A model generated the notes under the pieces. It was not told the DNA's origin. It saw nothing but the letters and a program-made list of their open reading frames with translations, and did no database searches. DNA of 34,989 nt from Planctomycetota bacterium (GTDB lineage Bacteria > Planctomycetota > Phycisphaerae > Sedimentisphaerales > Anaerobacaceae), in NCBI GenBank assembly GCA_030605475.1, contig JAUWIG010000030.1, forward strand, positions 1 through 34,989. Direction: 5' to 3'. The translations under genes were made by a program, and so were the position numbers. Numbering within the stretch: position 1 is the first letter of the stretch; every line of letters starts with the position of its first letter. Shown in pieces: positions 16,646 through 24,525 of this stretch.

Positions 16646-17473
16646 ATGAACCCTTGGCTTGAGACTGTAGGTGTTTCTTTAGTAGCTTTATTGGGGATTT
16701 TTCTTGGGAGGGCGTTTTCAGGTTTTCGGAAACCCTGTTGGATGTTGGGCTATTTTCTCTCTCTTCTGCTAATTGCGATGCTGGTAATAGCCAGATGCAG
16801 CAATGCTCTTGGCTTTATGCCGCCGTTCTCCTGGATAACAGCAGGACGGATTAGATTCGTCATTTTATCTCTCGCCGTTACAATGGGCTTAACCACTCCG
16901 CTCTCTCGTCTTCCTCACAAACTCGAGAAGGTCACAATTTGCATCCTGATGGCTGTGGTTGTAGTCTGGTTTTCCGTTTTGCCTTTTCTTGCTCCCGCTC
17001 TTATCAGGGACCATCTCTCGAACCTTCGCACAATAGTTGATTCCGAGGGCATCTGCTTTCAAACCAGAGATTATACCTGCGGCCCGGCTGCGGCAGTAAC
17101 CGCTTTGAGAAAATTAGGCCTACCAGCCCACGAAGGAGAAATAGCCGTGCTTTCTCACTCAAGCCCCATAGCAGGTACCCTTCCCTGGTGCCTTTACACA
17201 GCTCTTCAAAATCGTTACGGTGCCGACGGCCTGAAATGTCAGTACCGTCACTTCGATTCACTTGCACAGCTAAAAAGTGCAGGCGTTACGTTAGCTGTGG
17301 TCAGGGATGCATTTCTGTCGGACCACTGTGTCGCTGTCCTTGAAGTCTCAGACCATATAATCACCGTTGCTGACCCCGTCGTAGGCAAAAAGTCAATGTC
17401 GCATGAGCAGTTCGAGAAAATCTGGCGATTTTCCGGCATTGTTCTAAAGCGGGACTCTACGCAGAGCATCTAA
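16646..17473 (+). CDS. Membrane protein with C39-type peptidase-like domain
   Basis: The 275-residue protein starts at an ATG preceded by AGGAGGGGG. Four hydrophobic segments occupy about residues 7-25, 32-50, 68-85 and 97-120. A cytoplasmic or periplasmic C39-like domain follows: DYTCGPAAAVTALRKLGL (Cys145), LSDHCVAVLEV (His227) and ITVADP (Asp243). This gives a papain-like Cys-His-Asp set similar to bacteriocin-exporter leader peptidases, but no ABC ATPase domain is attached. It may process a peptide or protein at the membrane. It is divergent from the giant secreted C39-domain gene. An alternative ATG at 16610 lacks a good ribosome site. Confidence 0.8.
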   Translation: MNPWLETVGVSLVALLGIFLGRAFSGFRKPCWMLGYFLSLLLIAMLVIARCSNALGFMPPFSWITAGRIRFVILSLAVTMGLTTPLSRLPHKLEKVTICILMAVVVVWFSVLPFLAPALIRDHLSNLRTIVDSEGICFQTRDYTCGPAAAVTALRKLGLPAHEGEIAVLSHSSPIAGTLPWCLYTALQNRYGADGLKCQYRHFDSLAQLKSAGVTLAVVRDAFLSDHCVAVLEVSDHIITVADPVVGKKSMSHEQFEKIWRFSGIVLKRDSTQSI

Positions 17474-17560
17474 TCCGGATTTATCGAGATTAGACTGCTA
17501 ATAACCCCTCAACCAGCACTGAGAATTTTTTCACTTCTTCAAAAAAAACTTATCGAATTC

Positions 17561-18577
17561 TTACTCAATCTCGCTCTCTGGAATCTCACTTTCTGGAGCT
17601 GGCTCTGGAGTTTTCCCCTTTGGCTTCTTTGCTTTCTTTGCTTTCTTTTCTTTCTTTGCTTTTGGCTTCTTATCTGCCTTACTACCGCTTCTGCCGAGCA
17701 TAAATGCCGCGATAACTATCAAGCCCGCTGCTCCGCCGACTCCGCCCATGATATACCAGATTATGCCCTGTATCTTTTCCAGAATTGCAGGCATAATGTC
17801 GTTGAAACCTGCCACCGCCACTATCGCTGTGTAAGCAACGGCCAACAGGGGCAGAAACAGCATAATCCCGAATGCGTTACTTAGTGTGTCCGGCTCAGCG
17901 TAGGCTTGGACCATTACCGCTGCACCGGGTTGTGCCGGGGCAAACTCCTCTTCTGAAAGCATTTGTTCCGCCTCCGCCGCTACATCCATAGCTGAGCCAT
18001 CTGCAGCAGCTTCTTGGTCCTCACCGCCCTCGGGTGTATAAATTTCATCAAGAATACCGCCTAATGAGGTGTCATCAGCTTGTAGCGAAAGGTCTAATAA
18101 CCCTGAGCCGCTGCCGAAACTATCCAGATTTACATCTCCTTCAATCTCTTCCAATGACGCTTCGCCGGATGAAATTGAGGGGGTTTCGCCCGATGCCGCT
18201 TTGGTTTCGTCCATCGCATCTCCTGCCAGCTTGTAGTCGCTGTCTGTTTCCCCGAGAACACTGATTCCTTCACCCGATACAATGGTATCGGCATCGGCTA
18301 ACTCACCTTCTGCCGCCGGAGCCTCAGGTGTTTCCGGCGCCAGAAAAATCTCGTCCTCGTCTGCATCTGCTTTCTGTTCTGTTTCAGCCGAAATGTCTTT
18401 CGATGCCATAATACTTGTGTCGGACATCAATGCTTCAACTTCATCAACCTTAAATAGCAAATTCGGGCCATCACGAAATTCACGCAACTTGCCATCCTTG
18501 ACCAGCTCTTTCACTTCTTCTTCTGTTTTATCGAGTTTCCCGGCAACCTCTTGTAATGAATAGAACATACCAGCCAT
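17561..18577 (-). CDS. HTH-domain membrane protein with acidic linker
   Basis: The 338-residue protein opens with an excisionase/MerR-like helix-turn-helix (FYSLQEVAGKLDKTEEEVKELVKDGKLREF, then LLFKVDEVEAL, residues 5-50). A long acidic, Ala/Glu/Asp-rich low-complexity region (about 60-225) follows, then two membrane segments (about 232-258 and 268-293) and a Lys-rich tail (about 296-325). Such N-terminal HTH plus membrane architecture suggests a membrane-tethered regulator or scaffold, but I do not recognise a characterised family. It lies 63 bases downstream of the 159-residue exported protein gene and is probably co-transcribed with it. Confidence 0.75.
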   Translation of the reverse strand: MAGMFYSLQEVAGKLDKTEEEVKELVKDGKLREFRDGPNLLFKVDEVEALMSDTSIMASKDISAETEQKADADEDEIFLAPETPEAPAAEGELADADTIVSGEGISVLGETDSDYKLAGDAMDETKAASGETPSISSGEASLEEIEGDVNLDSFGSGSGLLDLSLQADDTSLGGILDEIYTPEGGEDQEAAADGSAMDVAAEAEQMLSEEEFAPAQPGAAVMVQAYAEPDTLSNAFGIMLFLPLLAVAYTAIVAVAGFNDIMPAILEKIQGIIWYIMGGVGGAAGLIVIAAFMLGRSGSKADKKPKAKKEKKAKKAKKPKGKTPEPAPESEIPESEIE

Positions 18578-18640
18578 AATTACTTCTCCTGCAAGTTAAC
18601 TTCTTGCACTCTCACATCTTTTTAACTTTTCCAAAAAACT

Positions 18641-19120
18641 TCAAAAACCCTTACCCTTCTCCTGGCCTCCCGGATTACTGCTGTTGGCCTCACCTGCATC
18701 CAAAATATTTATATCCGAATCCTGCTGTTTTCCTTCATCCCATCTTTTCCGCTGTTGGCCCAGACTTTCCAGGAGCATCTTTACCTGTTCCGGTTTTGGC
18801 TCATCTGTGTTGTACTGCTGCAGTAATCTGTCGTATCGCCAGCTTCGTGCAGCCAGTAATCTCAACCGATTGCGGGCCGGACCTCGGCTCTTTAGCTCGT
18901 ATATCCACAGCGTCTGCCCGACCGTATCGACCATTGCAAGCCCGTAGCTGTCACGTTCAATCTGAACCGGAATTACTAAAATCCTGCCCTCCGTGCCGGT
19001 TTGCAACGGGGCTTGGGCGCTCACTGGCGAACCCAGCTTACTGCCTACAAAGAATAAGCACAGCATACCCAGAACAATAAATGCTGGCAGTAACCACCGT
19101 TTTTCAGTTCCGAATCTCAT
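18641..19120 (-). CDS. Hypothetical exported or membrane-anchored protein
   Basis: The 159-residue protein has an N-terminal hydrophobic segment (WLLPAFIVLGMLCLFFVGS) that acts as signal peptide or anchor, then a short beta-rich stretch (GRILVIPVQIERDSYGLAMVDT, TLWIYEL) and a charged helical part with many Arg/Gln. No known domain is recognised. The 'LAMVDT...LWIYEL' stretch resembles small proteins seen in Planctomycetota next to HTH-membrane genes. It precedes the 338-residue gene on the same strand. Confidence 0.65.
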   Translation of the reverse strand: MRFGTEKRWLLPAFIVLGMLCLFFVGSKLGSPVSAQAPLQTGTEGRILVIPVQIERDSYGLAMVDTVGQTLWIYELKSRGPARNRLRLLAARSWRYDRLLQQYNTDEPKPEQVKMLLESLGQQRKRWDEGKQQDSDINILDAGEANSSNPGGQEKGKGF

Positions 19121-19286
19121 AATTTAAGATGCTATCTCTTCTCCCCAAAAAAAACAGCTCTCATACAAGAATTGTATCTTAACCATTGCAAATATGCAAG
19201 CTATTTTTTAAGCGAAAATACCATACAACGATGTTTCAAACACAGTTTCGAAACACTAATTTTTCCAAGGCCAAAATATGATTCTA

Positions 19287-19315
19287 TTGCAGCGATGAGC
19301 TATTTCCTGTAAAAT
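19287..19315 (+). promoter_or_regulatory. Sigma-70-like promoter for tRNA-Pro
   Basis: TTGCAG (19287-19292) and TAAAAT (19310-19315) are separated by 17 bases and lie about 85 bases upstream of tRNA-Pro. Confidence 0.5.
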
Positions 19316-19398
19316 GTGTTGGCCGATGCGTATTATCTTATCTGTTTATTCCAAAGCGACATCGGGCAATAGACCTCTGGTAACCACACCGGAATTAT

Positions 19399-19472
<74 letters not shown>

Positions 19473-19473
<1 letters not shown>

Positions 19474-19499
19474 TTTTGAGCGATAGAATCGCTCAAAAT
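19473..19499 (+). terminator. Hairpin ending the tRNA-Pro transcript
   Basis: ATTTTGAGCGAT (19473-19484) and ATCGCTCAAAAT (19488-19499) form a perfect 12-bp stem with a three-base loop, beginning at the tRNA discriminator base. A long T-run is absent, so it may be a processing or weak termination signal. Confidence 0.6.
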
Positions 19500-19502
19500 A
19501 GA

Positions 19503-19544
19503 GCAGGTGAGCATTTGAACAGGTGAAAACATCGGCTCACCTGC
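19503..19544. repeat. Inverted repeat in a word-repeat leader
   Basis: GCAGGTGAGC (19503-19512) and GCTCACCTGC (19535-19544) are perfect inverted copies. The surrounding DNA repeats 'aacaggtga' and 'actgctcaactgttcaac' phrases just before the four-helix-bundle gene. Confidence 0.6.
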
Positions 19545-19587
19545 GGTCCACTGCTCAACTGTTCAACTTTCCAAGGGGTTTAAAAAA

Positions 19588-19950
19588 ATGGCGTTCATGT
19601 TCGAAAATCTTGAAGTTTACCAGAAAGCCGTTGATTTTGCCGACGAGATTGCAACATTAACTGAGAAATTCCCACGCGGCTACTATTTCCTCGCAGACCA
19701 GCTCAACAGAGCATCATTATCCATCTCTGCAAATATCGCCGAAGGCAATGGCCGTTTCACAAAGGCGGACCGCAAAAACTTTTTCACTATTGCGCGAGGC
19801 AGTGTTCAAGAATGCGTTCCACTGCTTGAATTGGCCAGACGCAGAAAATTGATTGATGAAAAAGTACACAACAACTTTCGGAAAGATTTAGAGACCTTAG
19901 CCAAAATGCTCAGTGGACTGATTAAGGGTATCGACAAACGTGCCAAGTAA
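19588..19950 (+). CDS. Four-helix-bundle protein (S23 / 23S rRNA IVP family)
   Basis: The 120-residue protein matches the S23 family of small four-helix-bundle proteins, first known from intervening sequences in 23S rRNA genes but common as stand-alone genes. Typical blocks are FENLEVYQKAVDFADEI, FPRGYYFLADQLNRASLSISANIAEGNGR and ARGSVQECVPLLELARRR. The SD is AGGGG, and the length is normal. The function is unknown. It does not lie in an rRNA gene here. Confidence 0.92.
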   Translation: MAFMFENLEVYQKAVDFADEIATLTEKFPRGYYFLADQLNRASLSISANIAEGNGRFTKADRKNFFTIARGSVQECVPLLELARRRKLIDEKVHNNFRKDLETLAKMLSGLIKGIDKRAK

Positions 19951-20147
19951 ATGCGGAAGCGGTAGTCCTCGTATCAGCCAACCCACTTAATTTCTTATGG
20001 GAGATAACCGCAAAATTGCTACCCCAGCGTTCTTTTGCCTGAAAATTCAGCGCAAAACCGGCCCACCTGGCTTTTCAGCGGATTCTTTATTTTGTAGAGG
20101 GCATATATAGCGGATAGAAAAGACTGAGCACTATACGCTGTCTTTCT

Positions 20148-21035
20148 TTATAGCAAAGCTGTGCTGAAATACCGCTCTGCCCGGTCCGGCAGTACCGTTG
20201 TGATATTGCCGTTGATGGTTTTTGCCAGTTCTCGTGCCGCCCAAACGTTTGCGCCTGAGCTGATTCCAACCAGCAACCCGTGCTCTGTGCTCAACTGCCG
20301 GGTCGTCTCTATTGCATCATCGTCGGTTATCTCTACTACGTCATCGACCATTGAGACATCGAGCACATCTGGGATAAAGCCGTCGCCGATACCTTGGATT
20401 TGGTGCAGGCCTGGCTCGTGTCCTAAAATGGCTGACTTGTCCTTTGGCTCGACTGCCACGATTTTTACGTCGGCTTTGTGTTCTTTGAGGAACTTTCCTA
20501 CCCCCTGCAGGGTCCCGCCGCTGCCGACCCCGGCTACGAAGCACTCAATATCACCGCCTATCTGACGCCACAATTCACGGGCGGTCTGCTCATAATGGAC
20601 GCGGGGGTTTTCAGGGTTCTCGAATTGCTGAGGAACAAAAATATGGGGGTCCGCAGCCGCCATTTGCTCAACTCGCCGAACCGCACCGCCCAGACCTTCC
20701 TCGTCGGGAATAAGGACTAATTCTCCACCCAGGGCCTTAATGAGCTTCTTTCGCTCCTCGCTCATCCCTTCAGGCATCACAATCTGGACACGATAGCCCA
20801 TCAATCCACCAACCAGGGCCAGGCCGATACCGGTGTTACCGCTGCTCGGCTCCACGATGATAGAGTCGGGCTTGAGTTTGCCGTCACGCTGTGCCGCCTC
20901 AAGCATCGCCAATGCCACACGGTCCTTGATACTACCGCCAGGATTGAGAAACTCGGCCTTGGCGAAAATCCTTTCACCTTTTAGCTGCAGCAGGGGCGTA
21001 TTGCCGATGAGTTCGAGAATGTTGTCTGTAAGCAT
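20148..21035 (-). CDS. cysK: Cysteine synthase (O-acetylserine sulfhydrylase)
   Basis: The 295-residue, PLP-dependent enzyme joins O-acetylserine and sulfide to form cysteine in the cytoplasm. Visible family features are the N-terminal IGNTPLLQL, the PLP lysine in NPGGSIKDR (Lys37), the substrate loop PSSGNTG (63-69), GVGSGGTLQG (PLP phosphate binding), GIGDGFIP and GISSGANVWAA. The length is near the short end for CysK/CysM enzymes. It stands alone; the 200-base gap downstream of it (19951-20147) shows no gene. Confidence 0.95.
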   Translation of the reverse strand: MLTDNILELIGNTPLLQLKGERIFAKAEFLNPGGSIKDRVALAMLEAAQRDGKLKPDSIIVEPSSGNTGIGLALVGGLMGYRVQIVMPEGMSEERKKLIKALGGELVLIPDEEGLGGAVRRVEQMAAADPHIFVPQQFENPENPRVHYEQTARELWRQIGGDIECFVAGVGSGGTLQGVGKFLKEHKADVKIVAVEPKDKSAILGHEPGLHQIQGIGDGFIPDVLDVSMVDDVVEITDDDAIETTRQLSTEHGLLVGISSGANVWAARELAKTINGNITTVLPDRAERYFSTALL

Positions 21036-21184
21036 AGTAAACTCTTAGATTTCTTTGTTTCGTTTATCTTCGGATTATACCTGTCTTTATGTAAATATTT
21101 TAGTAGAATAATCGGCTAAATACAAGCAAAAGGTTACCGCGGTCTAATATCAACATCTATAGGCACCGCATTTTTGCCGGGTGT

Positions 21185-21350
21185 ACGAACATTTTTCGGC
21201 AGGAACGGTATAAAATTATAGGGCCTTTTTGTTGTATTATTATTAGCTTATAACAGGGATGGGATTATTTCGCTTTCTCCTCTTCCTCCGCATCCCAGCT
21301 CTGTTTCTTTATGCGCCGAGCCAAACCAGCCTTTTGCTATGTCCTGTTGC
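21185..21350. repeat. Degenerate tandem repeat near terL, copy 1
   Basis: It begins 'acgaacatttttcggcaggaacggtata', followed by a pyrimidine-rich 'ctttctcctcttcctcc' and 'ctgtttctttatgcgc'. The same order of blocks recurs 211 bases later. An imperfect hairpin joins AACAGGGATG with CATCC...CTGTT. Confidence 0.7.
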
Positions 21351-21395
21351 AATTACCGCCGTTTTCGCCCAAATCTTCATAGATTTAATCGGGGC

Positions 21396-21530
21396 ACGAA
21401 CATTTTTGGGCAACAACGGTATAGGTTTATAGAGGCTGTTAACAGGGCTGGAATCTCTCGCTTCCTCCTCTCCCTCCACGCGAGCCAGCCCTGTTTTTAT
21501 GCGCACAGCCAGATGCTTTGCTTGACGCCA
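21396..21530. repeat. Degenerate tandem repeat near terL, copy 2, with hairpin
   Basis: This copy begins 'acgaacatttttgggcaac' and repeats the blocks of copy 1. Here AACAGGGCTGG (21441-21451) pairs perfectly with CCAGCCCTGTT (21485-21495), and T residues follow on the plus strand. The hairpin position is kept between copies although the arms differ. A 76-residue minus-strand frame over it (21309-21539) is probably not a gene. Confidence 0.65.
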
Positions 21531-21562
21531 CCATCCCACTAAATTCAGGCGGAATTTTGTTT

Positions 21563-23053
21563 TTAGTACCGCCTGCTTGTGGTTTTGCCGCTGTATTTGT
21601 AGTTAACGAAGAAATACCGCAGGGCGTCTATCGGGTGGTCGTAGACGCCGTCTTTGAGCGGTAGTTCGCTGTTGCCGCCCGGCCTGTCGGGATAGTGATA
21701 GCACCGCAGCGCCTCTATCAGCCGTTGACACCTCGGCGAGATTATAAGCCGGCTTTTGCCGTCGCCGGCCTTGATAGCCCGGCGGATAAGCTCAATACCT
21801 TCCAAAATCCCGCTGCGCCGATACCGCACCGCTATCCCCAGTGACCGCAGTTCCCGAACGACACTCGTGCCCGTAACATCGTTTACGCTGCCACCTGCTG
21901 GGTCACAAAACGTAGCAGCCACACGCTCCTCGCCGCCCGGCGTTCGACTCTTCACCTCCTCAGCGTGCACGTCAATCGTCGCCCTGCTGCGAACATACTC
22001 ATCTATCACCCGCACAGTGCCGTCCTCAGCAACCTGAATCCACAAGCACACAAACGGATTGACAAAACCAAAATCCAGTGCTCGATACACCGGCAAATTC
22101 GAATCATAATCAATTGGCTTAACGTGAACATCCGGGTCGAACTCGTCGAAGACCACATTCTCCAGCGAAGGTCTTTTGCAGAGCATCTCCGCCTCCCAGC
22201 CTGCCCTGCTGGCCCGACGCATCTGCGTTATGCAGTCGTCAATCTTAAAATAGCCATCGACCCGCTTGGCTTTGCCCTGGCAATCACCCCATAGCCGGCA
22301 CTGCGAGCAGCTTCTGTCTCTGCACTTTTCTATCACTTCCCACAAGCACCATTTGAAGACCGGCGTCCCGAACTGGTTTGCAGATGAGACGATTTTTTGC
22401 ATCAGACCGTAAGGCCTGTACATTGTGCTGATTATCTCCATAGCTGCCACAAGCCCTGCGGTACTTTGGGTAGTGAACTTGGCCGCCGCAAAGACATCCT
22501 CGTCGAAAAGCTCAACCTCATCGCAGCGAAGTTTATGGATGTGTTGGCCGCGGACACTCATCGGCGATTGAGTCAGAACCTCAATCGCCGAGCCGTTGGC
22601 AAAACCACATTTTCTCTTGCGGGCGGGACCCGCCAGAAATCCTTCAAAGCCGTTGTTTAGGAAACCAAGCAGGTATTCATACATCCTGCCCGCCTGCTCA
22701 CCTGAGCCGCTCAGAATTCGTACCTGGCAGTTCGGCTTAAAGATACAGTCCAGCAGTGTGGCGATTGCAGCAAGTTCCGTTTTACCACCGGAACGGTTGG
22801 CCCAGACTATTGCATCGGCGTTTGTGGCTTTGGCCGCGGCGAACTCAGCGGAGAAGCTGTGCCACAGATAATCCATCGGACTATTGTGTTCCGGACAGAC
22901 TTTCTGGTCTGGAATATCGATGCCAAGAAAGACTTTGACGTAATTTCTGAGGTCCTGCTTTCCTTTTGGCCGAGTTCGCCGAAGTGCTGAGTAAACCTGC
23001 GCTGCCTTTTCAACCCCGCTACCTGCCGATTTCACCGAAGTTGGTCTTGTCAC
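21563..23053 (-). CDS. terL: Terminase large subunit (phage DNA-packaging ATPase-nuclease)
   Basis: The 496-residue protein has both terminase domains. The ATPase domain contains WANRSGGKTE (Walker A, Lys91) and HKLRCDEVELFD (Walker B, Asp178-Glu179). The RNase H-fold nuclease has RALDFGFVNPF (Asp327), TFCDPAG (Asp384) and DHPIDALRYF (Asp476), so the acidic cluster is intact. Cys244, Cys249, Cys252 and Cys258 form a possible zinc site between the domains. The start is GTG at 23053. TerL pumps viral DNA into a prohead and cuts it, but no portal or capsid gene is visible here. Upstream on the same strand are a small-subunit-like gene, a ParB-like gene and a GNAT gene. Confidence 0.92.
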   Translation of the reverse strand: MTRPTSVKSAGSGVEKAAQVYSALRRTRPKGKQDLRNYVKVFLGIDIPDQKVCPEHNSPMDYLWHSFSAEFAAAKATNADAIVWANRSGGKTELAAIATLLDCIFKPNCQVRILSGSGEQAGRMYEYLLGFLNNGFEGFLAGPARKRKCGFANGSAIEVLTQSPMSVRGQHIHKLRCDEVELFDEDVFAAAKFTTQSTAGLVAAMEIISTMYRPYGLMQKIVSSANQFGTPVFKWCLWEVIEKCRDRSCSQCRLWGDCQGKAKRVDGYFKIDDCITQMRRASRAGWEAEMLCKRPSLENVVFDEFDPDVHVKPIDYDSNLPVYRALDFGFVNPFVCLWIQVAEDGTVRVIDEYVRSRATIDVHAEEVKSRTPGGEERVAATFCDPAGGSVNDVTGTSVVRELRSLGIAVRYRRSGILEGIELIRRAIKAGDGKSRLIISPRCQRLIEALRCYHYPDRPGGNSELPLKDGVYDHPIDALRYFFVNYKYSGKTTSRRY

Positions 23054-23168
23054 CGTTGTATGGCCCTTAATTTGAGTGTTGTTTATACCGATTTATCGGG
23101 TTCTGGTTTTTTACTATGTAATTTAGCTATAGATTTGGACACGAAAAATTAAAAATAGTCGTCTTTTT

Positions 23169-23196
23169 TTGCCCCGCGTGAAAACTGGGTTATACT
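23169..23196 (+). promoter_or_regulatory. Promoter of an opposite-strand small transcript
   Basis: TTGCCC (23169-23174) and TATACT (23191-23196) are 16 bases apart on the plus strand, in the gap between terL and the small-subunit gene. Confidence 0.5.
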
Positions 23197-23202
23197 TTAT
23201 AT

Positions 23203-23340
23203 AAAGGAGTTGTACATCAGGCAGTTCTGGCTTTGCGAGGTGGGTGTTGGAATACAATGTAGCATTATCGTACAGGGGAGACGGGCCGCGACAAATTCAA
23301 GGATAAAGAATAAAGGGGGCTTCCGTCTCCCTTTTTTTTT
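23203..23340 (+). ncRNA. Putative small RNA between the terminase genes
   Basis: A promoter-like pair is followed after about 80 bases by a strong intrinsic terminator, predicting a transcript of about 138 nucleotides on the strand opposite to all neighbouring genes. TGTAC (23211-23215) and GTACA (23270-23274) could close an outer stem. A TTG-started frame runs through the terminator and is not credible, so a non-coding RNA is the better reading. Family unknown. Confidence 0.5.
23276..23340 (+). terminator. Intrinsic terminator with nine T residues
   Basis: GGGAGACGG (23276-23284) pairs perfectly with CCGTCTCCC (23323-23331), followed by nine T residues. The 38-base loop is long. It works on the plus strand only; the minus strand lacks a T-run after the stem. 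Confidence 0.75.
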
Positions 23341-23373
23341 GCGCTGATTTTCCACATATTTGCCCACCTTTCA

Positions 23374-23814
23374 TTAAGAGTTATTCTCTTTTTTTTCTTC
23401 CGCTAAAGCTGCCAACAATCTTCTCGCGGTCTTTCCTGGGAGCAGCTCGGCCTGTTTATCGCTGTCTTTTTTTGCTTTGTCAGGCCGCTCAGTTTTTTTA
23501 GCCCCAATCTTCGGCAAAGAGATAATGTCCAGACACGCCTTGCGTGCGGTCTCTTCCTTCTCCGATTCGGTAAGTTGCACCAGCTTCGCCGCTGCTAACA
23601 GAGAGTATCGGGCAATTAGAACCTCGCTTTGAAGACGGGCGTTGGCGACACGACGGGCCAGCTCAGCACAAAATTGTTCATCCGATAACCATTTGTTATA
23701 GACGTTCCTGCTTAGTTTGTGCTTGGCCAGAACCTCCTGCTCGGAAAAATCACCGCCGAATAAATCGTCTATCACGGCCAATTGTCTTTTGCGCAATTGT
23801 TTCATTTTAGCCAT
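23374..23814 (-). CDS. Terminase small subunit-like protein
   Basis: The 146-residue protein has an N-terminal helix-turn-helix (RQLAVIDDLFGG, EQEVLAKHKLSRNVYNKWL) followed by helices and a Lys/Glu-rich tail. That layout, and its position two bases after the ParB-like gene and upstream of terL, match small terminase subunits (phBC6A51-type), which recognise the packaging site and load TerL. The family is assigned from HTH pattern and context. The gap to terL (320 bases) contains the putative opposite-strand small RNA. Confidence 0.75.
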   Translation of the reverse strand: MAKMKQLRKRQLAVIDDLFGGDFSEQEVLAKHKLSRNVYNKWLSDEQFCAELARRVANARLQSEVLIARYSLLAAAKLVQLTESEKEETARKACLDIISLPKIGAKKTERPDKAKKDSDKQAELLPGKTARRLLAALAEEKKENNS

Positions 23815-23816
23815 TA

Positions 23817-24509
23817 TTAAAACTCCCCCGATTTGGCCGTTGAATTGTTAAGAAAGTACCTGGCTATGTGAGTCAAAGCCGCTGCCTTTTTTGCAGCTTT
23901 TGTTTTTATGTCATTACCGCGCGGGCGGGAATCCGGAAATCCTTTTTCTTCCGCAAGCGATAGCGCATTCTCTATAATTTGCTGCTGCGTATCGCTTACA
24001 AAGAACACCATCGGATTTGCAAAGATTTTCGATTTTCGATTTTTGATTTCCGTTTTACAAGTATCGAGCATCGAGAATCGAGAATCCAGCATCGAGCTAA
24101 GCCGCTCAATCTGCTTCTGCTTATGAGGCAAAAGTTTTGCAAGCTCTGCCGATTCCATTCTTTTATTTAGCCGGTTTAGCAGCGCCAGCTTTTTGCCAAG
24201 CTCATCTGAGCCGCCGAGCCGGTTAAGCGTGGCAAGCAGTATGTTTGTCCCCTCATCATTGATGTCCCATACGACACAGTCAGCTTCACCATAGCCGAGT
24301 TGCTCCAGAGCTTTACAGCGATGGTACCCGTTGATTATTTCAAAATAACTGCGCTCTTTAGGATAAGGCCTGACTACCAATGGCTCATATCGGCCGGTTC
24401 GTTCTATATTACGAACCAGTTTATTGAAATTAGTTCGGCTCATCTTGTTGGGACTGTCCGGATGGGGCACGAGTTTGTCTAATGCGATAGATTGAATTGA
24501 GTTTACCAT
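23817..24509 (-). CDS. ParB/Srx-fold nuclease-like protein
   Basis: The 230-residue protein has an N-terminal ParB-like domain: IALDKLVPHPDSPN, YEPLVVRPYP and IINGYHRCKALEQLGY (GYHR at 61-64). No classical ParB HTH is evident after it, so it resembles phage ParB-like proteins found next to terminases more than chromosome-partition ParB. Residues about 138-162 (SRFSMLDTCKTEIKNRKSKIF) derive from a word-like microsatellite at 24024-24096 and look like an in-frame insertion. It lies 16 bases after the GNAT gene and 2 bases before the small terminase gene, so these form one operon. Confidence 0.85.
   Translation of the reverse strand: MVNSIQSIALDKLVPHPDSPNKMSRTNFNKLVRNIERTGRYEPLVVRPYPKERSYFEIINGYHRCKALEQLGYGEADCVVWDINDEGTNILLATLNRLGGSDELGKKLALLNRLNKRMESAELAKLLPHKQKQIERLSSMLDSRFSMLDTCKTEIKNRKSKIFANPMVFFVSDTQQQIIENALSLAEEKGFPDSRPRGNDIKTKAAKKAAALTHIARYFLNNSTAKSGEF
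24024..24096. repeat. Word repeat inside the ParB-like gene
   Basis: 'gattttcgattttcgattttt' phrases (24024-24052) and 'atcgagcatcgagaatcgag' phrases (24062-24096) resemble intergenic repeats of this window but lie in frame inside a coding region. Confidence 0.8.
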
Positions 24510-24525
24510 ACTTAACTTCCCACTT

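Noticed and set aside
19232-19255. TGTTTC/GAAACA inverted repeat upstream of tRNA-Pro
   Set aside because: Six-base arms are too short to separate from chance in AT-rich DNA.
21309-21539. 76-codon minus-strand frame beginning MGWWRQAKH
   Set aside because: It lies on the degenerate 211-bp tandem repeat, and the frame is broken in the other copy.
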